This document shows positions 37,778 through 46,158 of a stretch of 64,000 bases of DNA, piece by piece. Each line of letters starts with the position of its first letter. The stretch's first letter is position 1. Source of the stretch: Caballeronia cordobensis (lineage in GTDB: Bacteria > Pseudomonadota > Gammaproteobacteria > Burkholderiales > Burkholderiaceae); NCBI RefSeq assembly GCF_001544575.2, contig NZ_FCNY02000001.1, positions 372,001 to 436,000 on the forward strand, given 5' to 3'. Below the pieces are notes generated by a model that was not told where the DNA came from, searched no databases, and saw only the letters and a program-made list of their open reading frames with translations. The translations under genes and the position numbers were made by a program.

Positions 37778-38245
37778 AGGTATTCCTAAGGAGGGGATTT
37801 TTGCTTTTCGACAACATCCGTGAGTGCAAAACGCGAAAATAAGGGTATATCCCGATAGAACGCGTTTTTATTGCAGTGAAGCACGCCCGAAGCCGCGAAT
37901 TGCAAGGGTTTCAGGCCGGTTTTCCGCACTGCACGAACGTGCGGCTCGTGTAAAAATGGCGTCCTCGCGTGCGCTGGCGCACCTTTTTACCGGGCCGAAC
38001 CGTTATAACTGGCGGTGTACGGATCGTTCACTGAGTGTTAGAGAATCCGACGCGAGCACATCGGGCGATGTGGGGACCTCACGCCCAGGCCGGGAAAACC
38101 GTCGTGCTCGAAGCAGTGTCCGGGCGGCAAAAGCGTCGATCAAGGTTGCGCCACATTCGCAACGACGCCGCCGCTCCGGAGAAGCAAGCGCAGGTTCTCG
38201 AACTCAAACGCATGGCCGCTGCGCAGGGGCGCAGGGGAGAAGATC
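37778..38245. other. Intergenic region upstream of the paralogous pair
   Basis: 468 bp without a convincing gene. It holds a terminator-like hairpin at 37828-37869 (AAAACGCG / CGCGTTTT arms, with inner GGG-TATAT-CCC and trailing T-run), TTCCTAAGGA (37783-37792) shortly after tag, and a small hairpin GTGCG-N4-CGCAC near 37969 followed by TTTTT. Much of the right half could be an untranslated leader for the pair. No tRNA was seen. Confidence 0.5.
37828..37869 (+). terminator. Bulged terminator-like hairpin after tag
   Basis: Outer stem AAAACGCG (37828-37835) with CGCGTTTT (37861-37868), inner GGG / CCC stem around TATAT, separated by A/T-rich internal loops, then TTTTTATT. Whether it terminates tag transcripts or has a regulatory fold is unknown. 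Confidence 0.4.
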
Positions 38246-38671
38246 ATGAAAAGCCTGAACTTCCTGACCCATCAGGAGATTTTCAATAGCGCTGTACAGC
38301 ATCTCTTCGTGCAAGGGCAAGCGGTCTTGCTGCCGCGCGGCGGCGGCGCGTATCGCGGCTACTGCGGCGGCTGTCCTGTCGGCAGTTTCATCAAGCCGCG
38401 CGACTATGTCACGGCGATGGAAGGCGTGCCCATCCGCTACATCGCGAAACCGCCCGAGCAGATTCCGGCGTACATGGATGTCGGCGTCGCGGCGCTCAGG
38501 CGCGCGCTGCTGCGTTCGCGCATCAATGTGTTCGATCCCAATACCGTCGAATTGCTTTCCTGCCTGCAGAACGTGCACGACGTGTTCGGCAAGTGGGAGT
38601 GGCGCGAGCGGCTTACGTCGATCGCGCGTCAGTTCGGGCTGTCCGCCGAGCTTTTGAAAACGGCTGCTTGA
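38246..38671 (+). CDS. Hypothetical protein, paralogue 1 of a tandem pair
   Basis: 141 residues from the ATG at 38246 (GGGGAGAAG upstream). Alignable with the next gene: QEIFNSAVQHL, then a Gly-rich segment GYCGGCPVGSFIKPRDYVTAMEGVPI, INVFDPNTVELLSCLQNVHD, and WEWRERLTSIARQFGL. This pattern (a G-C-x-x-G-x-x-I turn, an E-G-V motif, a C-terminal L-x-x-VHD-x-x-W helix) belongs to a small family of hypothetical proteins seen in proteobacteria. No function is known to me. It has no signal peptide, so it is cytosolic. Confidence 0.8.
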   Translation: MKSLNFLTHQEIFNSAVQHLFVQGQAVLLPRGGGAYRGYCGGCPVGSFIKPRDYVTAMEGVPIRYIAKPPEQIPAYMDVGVAALRRALLRSRINVFDPNTVELLSCLQNVHDVFGKWEWRERLTSIARQFGLSAELLKTAA

Positions 38672-38689
38672 GTTATTGCAGGTGCTGTG

Positions 38690-39067
38690 ATGTTGAGCCC
38701 CATTACGATGTTGAGCCCGAAGGACATCTACGAGCGCGTCAGCGAACATTTGCTGACGCAGCGCGCGGTGTCGGAAGACGACAATGGTTCCTGCCGGCTG
38801 CGCAGTCCGGAGGGCCGCAAGTGCGCGATCGGTTCGCTGGTGCGCGACGATGTGTATCGGCCGGAACTGGAAGGCGTCGGGATTTCCTACTATCGGCATG
38901 CGCAGGACGGCACGCTGCTGCGGGCGCTCTATGCGTCGCAGGTGAATGCTTACGATCCGAACATCATCGATCTGCTGATCGAACTGGAAGAAGTTCACGA
39001 CTACGCCGAGATCGACGAGTGGCCCGAACTGCTCGCGGCGCTCGGCAAGCGTCACGCGTTCGTCTGA
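38690..39067 (+). CDS. Hypothetical protein, paralogue 2 of a tandem pair
   Basis: 125 residues from the ATG at 38690; GTG at 38687 and a second ATG at 38708 are alternatives. It aligns with the preceding protein: PKDIYERVSEHLLTQR, RKCAIGSLVRDDVYRPELEGVGI, INVFDP-like VNAYDPNIIDLLIELEEVHD, EWPELLAALGKRHAF. The 18-bp spacing means they are probably cotranscribed. The two copies may form a heterodimer or have diverged in specificity. It is closed by the terminator at 39097-39134. Confidence 0.8.
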   Translation: MLSPITMLSPKDIYERVSEHLLTQRAVSEDDNGSCRLRSPEGRKCAIGSLVRDDVYRPELEGVGISYYRHAQDGTLLRALYASQVNAYDPNIIDLLIELEEVHDYAEIDEWPELLAALGKRHAFV

Positions 39068-39096
39068 CTCACACGCGATTTCGCGCGATCAATACA

Positions 39097-39134
39097 AAAC
39101 GGCGGTGCGCCCTCACGGGTCGCACCGCCGTTTT
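39097..39134. terminator. Bidirectional terminator between the paralogue pair and rpsU
   Basis: A perfect 14-bp stem AAAACGGCGGTGCG / CGCACCGCCGTTTT around an 11-base loop. Confidence 0.9.
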
Positions 39135-39176
39135 GCCGTCCGGCGCGAGGAGCGACGCCTCGCGGGGACACGATGC

Positions 39177-39389
39177 TCAGTGCATCTTCTTCGGCAGCAT
39201 CTGGCTGCGCAGGCGCTTGCGCAGACGCGCGACGGCGGCTGCCTTCTTGCGCTTGCGCTCGGTGGTCGGCTTTTCGTACGATTGGCGCTCGCGCAGTTCG
39301 GCGATCAGGCCATTGCGCTCGATGGTGCGGCGGAAACGCCGAATCGCGACATCGAACGGCTCGTTTTCTTTGAGGACGATAGTGGTCAT
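39177..39389 (-). CDS. rpsU: 30S ribosomal protein S21
   Basis: 70 residues from the ATG at 39389. Standard bS21: [20 protein letters not shown] and a highly basic C-terminus ([20 protein letters not shown]). It helps the 30S subunit start translation. As often in Burkholderia it is a lone gene, not next to dnaG/rpoD. Confidence 0.97.
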   Translation of the reverse strand: MTTIVLKENEPFDVAIRRFRRTIERNGLIAELRERQSYEKPTTERKRKKAAAVARLRKRLRSQMLPKKMH

Positions 39390-39751
39390 GTAAATCCTGT
39401 TTGCTAAACGTATTTCTAAGCGCGCGGCGACGAAACGCGCCGCGCCCCGGCACTCCGATCGTCCGCCGGATACGACATGCGCGGCGGACACGAGCAAAGC
39501 GGCCACGGAGGCCGGAAAAGAGAGAGTTTGAGATTCGGCCGCGGGAGCGGCGTGCGCCTTCGAAGAAGGACTTGAAAGCGCATTTCGGAGCCGTTCGCCG
39601 CCGCGTTTGTCATGACGTTGTCATTCTTGGCGGCGAAGGCAGGAAATCGGGCACATTTCTCGATTCGGGCGCGATGTTACCAGAACGCCGCGCCGCTGCC
39701 AACTCTCATGCGTGTGCCCAACTCATTGATGCGGCAGATTTATTTCCGCCT
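39390..39751. other. Gap between the two leftward genes rpsU and the aldo/keto reductase
   Basis: 362 bp, containing the rpsU promoter region and the 3' flank of the aldo/keto reductase gene. No gene, strong hairpin or repeat is evident. Confidence 0.5.
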
Positions 39752-40702
39752 TCACGTCTGCCAGGCGCTGGCCTGGTCGAGCAGTTCGATGTCTTCCGCG
39801 GCAAGCTGAAGGCGCGTCGCGGCGGCGAGGCTTTCGAGCTGCTGCACCGAGGTCGCGCTCGCGATCGGCGCCGTCACGCTCGGGCGCGCGATCATCCACG
39901 CGAGCGCGATGGTTGCCGGCGTCGTGCCATTGCGCTTCGCCACTTCGTCGAGCGCGTCGAGAATCTTCAAACCACGCGGGTTCAGATACTTCTCGACGCG
40001 CGAGCCGCGCGCCTTGTGCTGCGTATCCGCCTTCGACCGGTACTTGCCCGACAAGAAACCGCTCGCAAGCGCGTAATACGGCACGACGGCAATCCCGTGC
40101 TGCGCGGCCACGGGTTCGAGATCGGTTTCGTAGCCTTCGCGATCGTAGAGGTTGTATTCCGGCTGAAGGATCTGATACGCCGGCAGGCCCGAATCCTTCG
40201 CGATCTTCAACGCGTCGCCGAGCCGCTCGCCCGTGTAGTTCGATGCGCCGATCACTCTCACCTTTCCCGCCTGCACGAGCTTCTGATATGCGCCGAGGGT
40301 TTCGTCGAGCGGCGTGTTCGCGTCGTCGTAATGGGAGAAGTAGACGTCGATGTAATCGGTCTTGAGGCGCCGCAGCGAGTCGTCCACCGCCGCCGCGATA
40401 TTCGCCGCGGTGAGGCCCGCGCGCGTGGAGAGCTTGCCCACCTTGGTCGCGAGCACGACCTTGTGCCGCTTGCCGCTGTCCCTGAACCACTTGCCGATGA
40501 TCGTCTCCGATTCGCCGCCCCGATGCCCGTCGACCCAGGCGGAATACACGTCTGCGGTGTCGATGAAATCGAGGCCGTGATCGACGAACGCGTCGAGGAT
40601 CGAGAACGACGTGCGCTCGTCGGCGGTCCAGCCGAACACGTTGCCGCCGAAGACGAGCGGCGCAACTTTCAGGTCCGATGTGCCGATATTGCGTGTCTGC
40701 AT
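39752..40702 (-). CDS. Aldo/keto reductase
   Basis: 316 residues from the ATG at 40702. Eight-stranded barrel with catalytic tetrad members D49/Y54 (FIDTADVYSAW), Lys in VLATKVGKL and His in DVYFSHYDDANTP. NADPH-binding segment near the C-terminus (PIASATSVQQLESL). Cytosolic reductase of broad substrate range. It is divergent from fliC, and the FliA promoter lies in their 243-bp gap. Confidence 0.93.
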   Translation of the reverse strand: MQTRNIGTSDLKVAPLVFGGNVFGWTADERTSFSILDAFVDHGLDFIDTADVYSAWVDGHRGGESETIIGKWFRDSGKRHKVVLATKVGKLSTRAGLTAANIAAAVDDSLRRLKTDYIDVYFSHYDDANTPLDETLGAYQKLVQAGKVRVIGASNYTGERLGDALKIAKDSGLPAYQILQPEYNLYDREGYETDLEPVAAQHGIAVVPYYALASGFLSGKYRSKADTQHKARGSRVEKYLNPRGLKILDALDEVAKRNGTTPATIALAWMIARPSVTAPIASATSVQQLESLAAATRLQLAAEDIELLDQASAWQT

Positions 40703-40821
40703 GGGTGCTCCGGGTGCGCGAAAGAACGGACCGGAAAGCATACGCGCGAAACGCGAGCCTTGCCGGCCGGGGCAGCGAAGGCTTACGAAGTTATTCATTA
40801 CACAAATCGTTTGCGAAGGCC

Positions 40822-40848
40822 TTAAGTTTTTTTCGAGGGGCCCGATAA
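40822..40848 (+). promoter_or_regulatory. Sigma-28 (FliA) promoter of fliC
   Basis: TTAAGTTT (40822-40829), 11-bp spacer, CCCGATAA (40841-40848). This matches the sigma-28 consensus at 14 of 16 positions with exact spacing. Transcription would start near 40855, giving fliC a leader of about 90 nt. Confidence 0.88.
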
Positions 40849-40945
40849 CCACAAGTAGGCGGCCGGCTATCACCGAGCGCAGGACCGCCAGGCAACACTC
40901 GGTGCCAAAGCCTAAGCCAGACAAAGTCTCCCAGGAGAGCAAAAA

Positions 40946-42064
40946 ATGATCGGTATCAATAGCAACATCAACTCGCTGGTTGCCCAGCAGAACCTCAACG
41001 GCACGCAAAACGCACTGTCGTCGGCCATCACCCGCCTGTCGTCGGGCAAGCGTGTCAACAGCGGCGCGGACGACGCAGCCGGCCTGGCCATCGCCACCCG
41101 CATGACGGCTCAGATCAACGGTCTGAATCAAGGCGTGTCGAACGCGAACGACGGCGTGTCGCTCGTTCAGACGGCAAACAGCGGCCTGTCGCAAATCGCT
41201 GACAATCTGCAACGTATTCGTCAGTTGGCCGTGCAGGCTTCGAGCGGCTCGCTGTCGGCGTCGGACCAGTCCGCGCTGCAACAGGAAGTGAGCCAGCGTA
41301 TCAGCGAAATCAACCGCGTTTCCTCGCAAACGACGTTCAACGGCAAGAGCCTGCTCGACGGCTCGGCTGGCAGCCTGTCGTTCCAGGTCGGCGCGAACGT
41401 CGGTCAGAGCATTTCTGTCGATCTGTCGACGGCCAACGTCTCGGCAGGCGCGATCGGCACCCCGGGCAAGGGCGCCACGCTCGGCACCATCGACGGTCTG
41501 TCGCTGGATTCGAGCGGCGCGTACACGTCCACCGGCGCGACCATCACCTCGGTGACGGTCAAGGCCGACGGCAGCGGCGGCTTCACCTACGAGGACAACA
41601 CCGGCGCAGCGTTCACCGGCACGAATCTGTTCACGGCGGCAACGGCTGGCGGTTTCACGCTCAAGGGCGCGGCGTTCAGCGGCGGTACGGCTCCGACGAC
41701 GGGCGCGCAAGTTACGGAACTGGCTTCGCTGAACACGGCGTCGAACGTGCCTTCCGTCAACGCCATCGACGTGTCGGCAACCGGCGGCGCGGCAGCGGCG
41801 ATCTACTCGGTCGATAACGCACTCGCCACGATCAACACGCTGCAAGCAAGCCTCGGCGCAACGCAAAACCGCTTCTCGTCGGTCGCGTCGGCTCAGTCGG
41901 CGCAGGCGACGAACCTGTCGTCGGCTCAGTCGCAGATCATGGATGCGAACTTCGCGCAGGAAACGGCGAATCTGAGCAAGGCGCAAGTGCTGCAACAAGC
42001 GGGTATCTCGGTTCTGGCGCAAGCGAACTCGATGCCGCAGCAAGTGCTGAAGCTCCTCGGCTAA
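40946..42064 (+). CDS. fliC: Flagellin FliC
   Basis: 372 residues (AGGAGAG upstream). Conserved N-terminal D0/D1 (MIGINSNINSLVAQQNLNGTQ; SSGKRVNSGADDAAGLAIA) and C-terminal D1/D0 (ASLGATQNRFSSV; VLQQAGISVLAQANSMPQQVL). The Ser/Thr/Gly-rich variable middle (about 165-290) would be surface-exposed and offers many O-glycosylation sites, which fits the neighbouring glycosylation genes. It has no signal peptide; export is by the flagellar type III system. Confidence 0.97.
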   Translation: MIGINSNINSLVAQQNLNGTQNALSSAITRLSSGKRVNSGADDAAGLAIATRMTAQINGLNQGVSNANDGVSLVQTANSGLSQIADNLQRIRQLAVQASSGSLSASDQSALQQEVSQRISEINRVSSQTTFNGKSLLDGSAGSLSFQVGANVGQSISVDLSTANVSAGAIGTPGKGATLGTIDGLSLDSSGAYTSTGATITSVTVKADGSGGFTYEDNTGAAFTGTNLFTAATAGGFTLKGAAFSGGTAPTTGAQVTELASLNTASNVPSVNAIDVSATGGAAAAIYSVDNALATINTLQASLGATQNRFSSVASAQSAQATNLSSAQSQIMDANFAQETANLSKAQVLQQAGISVLAQANSMPQQVLKLLG

Positions 42065-42155
42065 GCCACGACGCACGTGCAGTAGCCGGCGCGCGAACCC
42101 AGCGGAACGCGCGCCGGGCATCAAGAAACATCGCGGCAAAGAAGCAAGTCAGCGC

Positions 42156-42205
42156 ACCGGGAGCTCGTCTCCCGGTTCGCGTTTTCGGAAAACCTGCGTT
42201 TTCCG
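42156..42205 (+). terminator. Two hairpins between fliC and fliD
   Basis: ACCGGGAG / CTCCCGGT (42156-42176) with a short trailing T-run, then CGGAAAAC / CGTTTTCCG near 42186-42205. They probably reduce fliC read-through into fliD. No sigma-28 promoter was found for fliD, so partial read-through may feed it. Confidence 0.5.
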
Positions 42206-42247
42206 CCCAATTTCTGACGATCGCCAGACGAAACGAACGGAGTACAC

Positions 42248-43786
42248 ATGACCACCGTAGCCACGACCTCCTCATCGGGCGCCGCTGTCGATCCGAACAG
42301 CGCCCTGCAGCAGGCCGCGCAGTCGATCATCAGCGGTTCGACCAACTCGACGGTGGACGTGAACTCGCTCGTCTCGGCGCTCGTCAATGCGAAGGTCGCC
42401 GGTCAGGTCGACGCGCTCAACACCAAGAAAACGGCCGACACCACGCAGCTCACCGCGGTCGGCTCGCTCAAATCCGTGCTCTCGCTCCTGCAGAGCTCGC
42501 TCTCGAAACTCGCCGACGGCACGACGATGTCCGCCTTCACCGCGACCACGAACGGCAAGGGCTTAACCGCCACCGCCGGCAAGGGCGCCGTGGCGGGCAG
42601 CTATGCGGTCAACGTGACGAACGTCGCGTCGGCGCAATCGCTGACTTCCGGCGTCTTTTCGACGACGGACAAGCTCGGCTCGGGAACGATGACCATCAAG
42701 GTCGGCGACAAGTCGAGCACGATCACGCTCGACGACAGCAACAACACGCTTTCGGGCATCGCGTCGGCGATCAATTCGGCGTCCGACAACCCGGGCGTCA
42801 CGGCGACGATCGTCACCGGCACGGACGGCGCGCACCTCGTGCTGCGCTCCGCGTCGACGGGACTCGACAACGCCATCAACGTGGATGTCGCGCCGGACGC
42901 GAGTTCGGGCAGCTCGCCCATCAACAAGCTCGCGGTTCACTCCTCGACCACGACGACGGATGTCGATCCGAACAACCCGCTGAACACCATCGCGGTGCCG
43001 GAACATACGATCATCGACGGCGCGAATGGCTGGGCGCAGTCGGCGGCGGGCGTGGACGCGCATCTGACGGTCGCGGGCACGCCGGTGTCGAGCGCATCGA
43101 ACACGATCAAAGGCTCGATCACCGGCATCGACATGACGCTCACCGCGGATTCGGTCGGCACCACGCAAACGCTGACCATCGGTCAGGACGTGACCGGCCA
43201 GAAGACCACGATCGAAGCGTTCGTCACGGCGTACAACAATTTCATCACCACGGCGGCGTCGCTCACGTCGTTCGATGCGACGGCCACCTCGCAAGGCGCG
43301 CTGCTCGGCGACTCGATGATGAACACGATCAAGAACACGATCTCGAGCACGGTCAGCAAGGGCATCGGCAGCGGCGCGAACAAGGTGAATCTCGCGTCGA
43401 TCGGCATTGCGCTGCAACCGGACGGCACGCTGAAGACCGACGAAGACGCGCTGACCGACGCCCTCACCAGCAATACCAACGCGGTGGCTTCGCTGTTCAA
43501 CACGACCGACGGCGTGGCCGCGCAACTGAACAACAGCCTGACGTCGTTTCTCGCGACGGGCGGTCTCATTGACGCCCGCACGACGGCGCTCAACAAGGAC
43601 CTCACCAGCATCGGCGATCAGCAGACGGCGCTGACCACGTACACGCAGCAACTGACGACGCAGTACAACGATCAGTTCACGGCGCTCAACACGCTGATGT
43701 CGCAGATGGCGACGCAGGCGAGCTATCTGACCGCGCTCTTCGGCGGCACGAACAGCGCGGGCGCGCTGGCCACCAACAAGTCGTAA
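42248..43786 (+). CDS. fliD: Flagellar filament cap protein FliD
   Basis: 512 residues. N-terminal FliD_N (about 25-120, VDVNSLVSALVNAKVAGQVDAL) and C-terminal FliD_C coiled region (ending QMATQASYLTALFGGTNSAG). The central domains are Ser/Thr/Gly-rich. Five copies sit at the filament tip and help flagellin fold into place. It is followed 12 bp later by its probable chaperone fliT. Confidence 0.95.
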   Translation: MTTVATTSSSGAAVDPNSALQQAAQSIISGSTNSTVDVNSLVSALVNAKVAGQVDALNTKKTADTTQLTAVGSLKSVLSLLQSSLSKLADGTTMSAFTATTNGKGLTATAGKGAVAGSYAVNVTNVASAQSLTSGVFSTTDKLGSGTMTIKVGDKSSTITLDDSNNTLSGIASAINSASDNPGVTATIVTGTDGAHLVLRSASTGLDNAINVDVAPDASSGSSPINKLAVHSSTTTTDVDPNNPLNTIAVPEHTIIDGANGWAQSAAGVDAHLTVAGTPVSSASNTIKGSITGIDMTLTADSVGTTQTLTIGQDVTGQKTTIEAFVTAYNNFITTAASLTSFDATATSQGALLGDSMMNTIKNTISSTVSKGIGSGANKVNLASIGIALQPDGTLKTDEDALTDALTSNTNAVASLFNTTDGVAAQLNNSLTSFLATGGLIDARTTALNKDLTSIGDQQTALTTYTQQLTTQYNDQFTALNTLMSQMATQASYLTALFGGTNSAGALATNKS

Positions 43787-43798
43787 GGAAGAGGACTC

Positions 43799-44098
43799 AT
43801 GGAACAGCATGAAATCGTTCAGCGCGCCTGGGCGCTCACGGAGGCCGTGGAAGCGGCGGTCGGCGCGCAGGACTGGCTGAAGGCCGCCGAGCTCGCGCAG
43901 GCGCGCACGCCGCTCGTCATGGCGATCGAAAAGAATCAGTCGGCGGAGGCGCTCGCCGTCATCCGCCGGATTCAGGCTAGCATCGAATCGATGACGGGCC
44001 GCGCGGAAGCCGCGCAATCGCTGCTCGGAACGGGCTATCGGCGCGCGATGGATCAGGCTCACGCCGCCGGGCGATATCAGCAGGCCGCGCGGTTCTGA
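43799..44098 (+). CDS. fliT: FliT-like flagellar export chaperone
   Basis: 99 residues, predicted all-helical: QRAWALTEAVEAAVGAQDWLKAAELAQAR, then a long helix and SLLGTGYRRAMDQAHAAGRYQ. Small protein in the fliT position directly after fliD; FliT binds FliD and can also restrain FlhDC. Sequence similarity is low, so the assignment rests on position, size and helical character. Confidence 0.8.
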   Translation: MEQHEIVQRAWALTEAVEAAVGAQDWLKAAELAQARTPLVMAIEKNQSAEALAVIRRIQASIESMTGRAEAAQSLLGTGYRRAMDQAHAAGRYQQAARF

Positions 44099-44148
44099 CC
44101 CGCGCCTGAACGGGCCGGAGCGCCGGCCCCGTTGCACTTCTTCCCTCT

Positions 44149-44175
44149 CGGGCTGCCTTTCGGCGGCCCGTTTTC
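44149..44175 (+). terminator. Rho-independent terminator after fliT
   Basis: CGGGCTGCC / GGCGGCCCG stem (one mismatch pair) with a 4-base loop and four T. It separates the fliCDT unit from the modification island, which therefore needs its own promoter between 44176 and 44311. Confidence 0.8.
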
Positions 44176-44311
44176 ATTCGCTCCCCCGCTCGTCTTCACA
44201 CCGCGCCGCAAGCCTTGAATTGGCGGGTATTTGGCCGCCACATCGCCGCATTGGACACGCGGGATGCATCTCATAATTCTGATCAATTGCAGAAGCGTGA
44301 GCCCACCTATC

Positions 44312-45457
44312 ATGACCGCCAGCCTTCCCTTTGAATCCGTCGCCGAGTTGGTTGATGAGCGTCTGTACGTCACCCAGCCGCATCTTCCGCCGCTCAACGA
44401 GTTCCTTCCGTATCTGGAGGAAATCTGGTCGAGCAAGGTGCTGACCAACGGCGGGCCGTTTCATCAGCAGCTCGAGAAAGCGCTGTGCGACTATCTCGGC
44501 GTGAAATATCTCTCGCTGTTTGCGAACGGCACGCTCGCGCTCGTCACGGCGCTGCAGGCGCACCGCATCACCGGCGAAGTCATCACGACGCCGTATTCGT
44601 TCGTCGCGACCGCGCATTCCCTGCTCTGGAACGGCATCAAGCCGGTTTTCGTCGATATCGATCCGAAGACCCTGAACCTCGATCCGAAGCGCATCGAAGA
44701 AGCGATCACGCCGCAGACCACGGCCATCATGCCGGTGCATTGTTATGGACACCCGTGCGACGTGGAGGCGATTCAAAAGATCGCCGACAACTACAACCTG
44801 AAAGTGATCTACGACTCGGCGCACGCATTCGGCGTGCAGACCGACGCCGGCAGCGTGTTGCAATACGGCGACATGGCCGTTCTCAGCTTCCATGCGACGA
44901 AGGTCTTCAACACGTTCGAAGGCGGCGCGATCGTATGCCCCGACGCCAAGACGAAGCAGCGCATCGACCATCTCAAGAACTTCGGCTTCGTGGATGAAGT
45001 CACGGTCGTGGCGCCCGGCATCAACGGCAAGATGAGCGAGGTGAATGCGGCGTTCGGGCTGCTGCAGCTTCAATATATCGATGAGGCGCTGGCCGCGCGC
45101 AAGCGCATCGACGCGAGTTATCGCGAACTGCTGAGCGGCGTGCCCGGCATTCGATGCCTCGGCGATGCCGGCGAAGCCGTCTCCAACTATTCCTATTTCC
45201 CGATTCTGGTCGAGTCCGGCTTCCCGCTGACGCGCGACGCGCTGTATCAGAAGTTCCGCGACCGCGAAGTCATGGTTCGCCGCTACTTCTACCCGCTGAT
45301 CTCGGATTTCCCGATGTATCGCGGCCTGCCGTCCGCGCATCGCGACAATCTGCCGGTCGCGGCAAAGGCGTCTTCAAGCGTGCTGTGCCTGCCGATCTAC
45401 CCCGGACTGTCCGATGCCAACATCGGCAGAATCGTCGATATCATCAAGGATTGCTGA
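44312..45457 (+). CDS. DegT/DnrJ/EryC1/StrS-family sugar aminotransferase
   Basis: 381 residues from the ATG at 44312; an upstream ATG at 44264 is possible. Fold-type I PLP enzyme: substrate loop LTNGGPFHQQLE, cofactor-ring Asp in VIYDSAHAFG, catalytic Lys in LSFHATKVFNTFEGGAI. It transfers an amino group to a keto-sugar nucleotide, giving amino sugars such as Qui4N. First gene of the flagellin-modification island. No dehydratase for its keto-sugar substrate lies in the window. FlmB/PseC-like context is supported by fliC proximity. Confidence 0.9.
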   Translation: MTASLPFESVAELVDERLYVTQPHLPPLNEFLPYLEEIWSSKVLTNGGPFHQQLEKALCDYLGVKYLSLFANGTLALVTALQAHRITGEVITTPYSFVATAHSLLWNGIKPVFVDIDPKTLNLDPKRIEEAITPQTTAIMPVHCYGHPCDVEAIQKIADNYNLKVIYDSAHAFGVQTDAGSVLQYGDMAVLSFHATKVFNTFEGGAIVCPDAKTKQRIDHLKNFGFVDEVTVVAPGINGKMSEVNAAFGLLQLQYIDEALAARKRIDASYRELLSGVPGIRCLGDAGEAVSNYSYFPILVESGFPLTRDALYQKFRDREVMVRRYFYPLISDFPMYRGLPSAHRDNLPVAAKASSSVLCLPIYPGLSDANIGRIVDIIKDC

Positions 45458-45459
45458 TC

Positions 45460-46158
45460 ATGAGGCTGGCTATCATGCAGCCTTATTTTTTCCCGTATAT
45501 CGGCTATTTTCAGCTCGTGGCCGCCGTCGACCGCTTCGTTTTCTATGACGACGTCAACTTCATCAAGAACGGCTGGATCAACCGTAATCGCGTGCTCGAC
45601 GGCGAGCGCAACCGTTATGTGACCGTGCCGCTGTCGGGCGCGAGTCCGTCGCTGAAGATCAGGGACATTGCCGTGCAGCCGCGAGAAATCTGGCTGCGCA
45701 AGATGCTCGAATCGATCCGGCACGCGTATGCGAAAGCGCCGCATTATGCGGCCGTCAGCGCGTTGATCGAGCAGTGCCTCTCGGCGCCTGTCGCGCAGAT
45801 TTCGGCGCTTGCTTCGCGATCGGTCGTCGATGTCTGTCACTACCTCGATATCGATACGGCGTTCGTCCCCAGCTCGACGCAGTTCGGCAACTCGGAACTC
45901 AAGGGCGTGAATCGGGTGCTGGATATTTGCGCGAAGGAGCGCGCCGGGATTTATGTGAATCTCCCGGGCGGCCGCGATCTTTACGATGACGCCACGTTCC
46001 GCTCGAACGGCGTCGAACTGGCGTTCGTCGAACCGAATCTGAGCGCGTATGCGCAGTTCGATCATGCGTTTCAGCCTGGCTTGTCCATTCTCGATGTCCT
46101 CATGTTCAATAGCAAAGACCGGGTCAGAGCCATGCTTTCGGTAGAGGCTCGTTCGTGA
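45460..46158 (+). CDS. WbqC family protein
   Basis: 232 residues, starting 2 bp after the previous stop. It opens with the signature MRLAIMQPYFFPYIGYFQL and continues FVFYDDVNFIKNGWINRNRVL, the WbqC hallmark. WbqC proteins occur in O-antigen and glycan clusters; activity is not established, although acyl or glycosyl transfer to amino sugars has been proposed. It is part of the island operon and overlaps the next gene by 4 bp. Confidence 0.9.
   Translation: MRLAIMQPYFFPYIGYFQLVAAVDRFVFYDDVNFIKNGWINRNRVLDGERNRYVTVPLSGASPSLKIRDIAVQPREIWLRKMLESIRHAYAKAPHYAAVSALIEQCLSAPVAQISALASRSVVDVCHYLDIDTAFVPSSTQFGNSELKGVNRVLDICAKERAGIYVNLPGGRDLYDDATFRSNGVELAFVEPNLSAYAQFDHAFQPGLSILDVLMFNSKDRVRAMLSVEARS

Noticed and set aside
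38035..38289. An 84-codon reading frame overlapping the first paralogue
   Set aside because: Starts at a weak site, overlaps a conserved gene in another frame and has no homology pattern.
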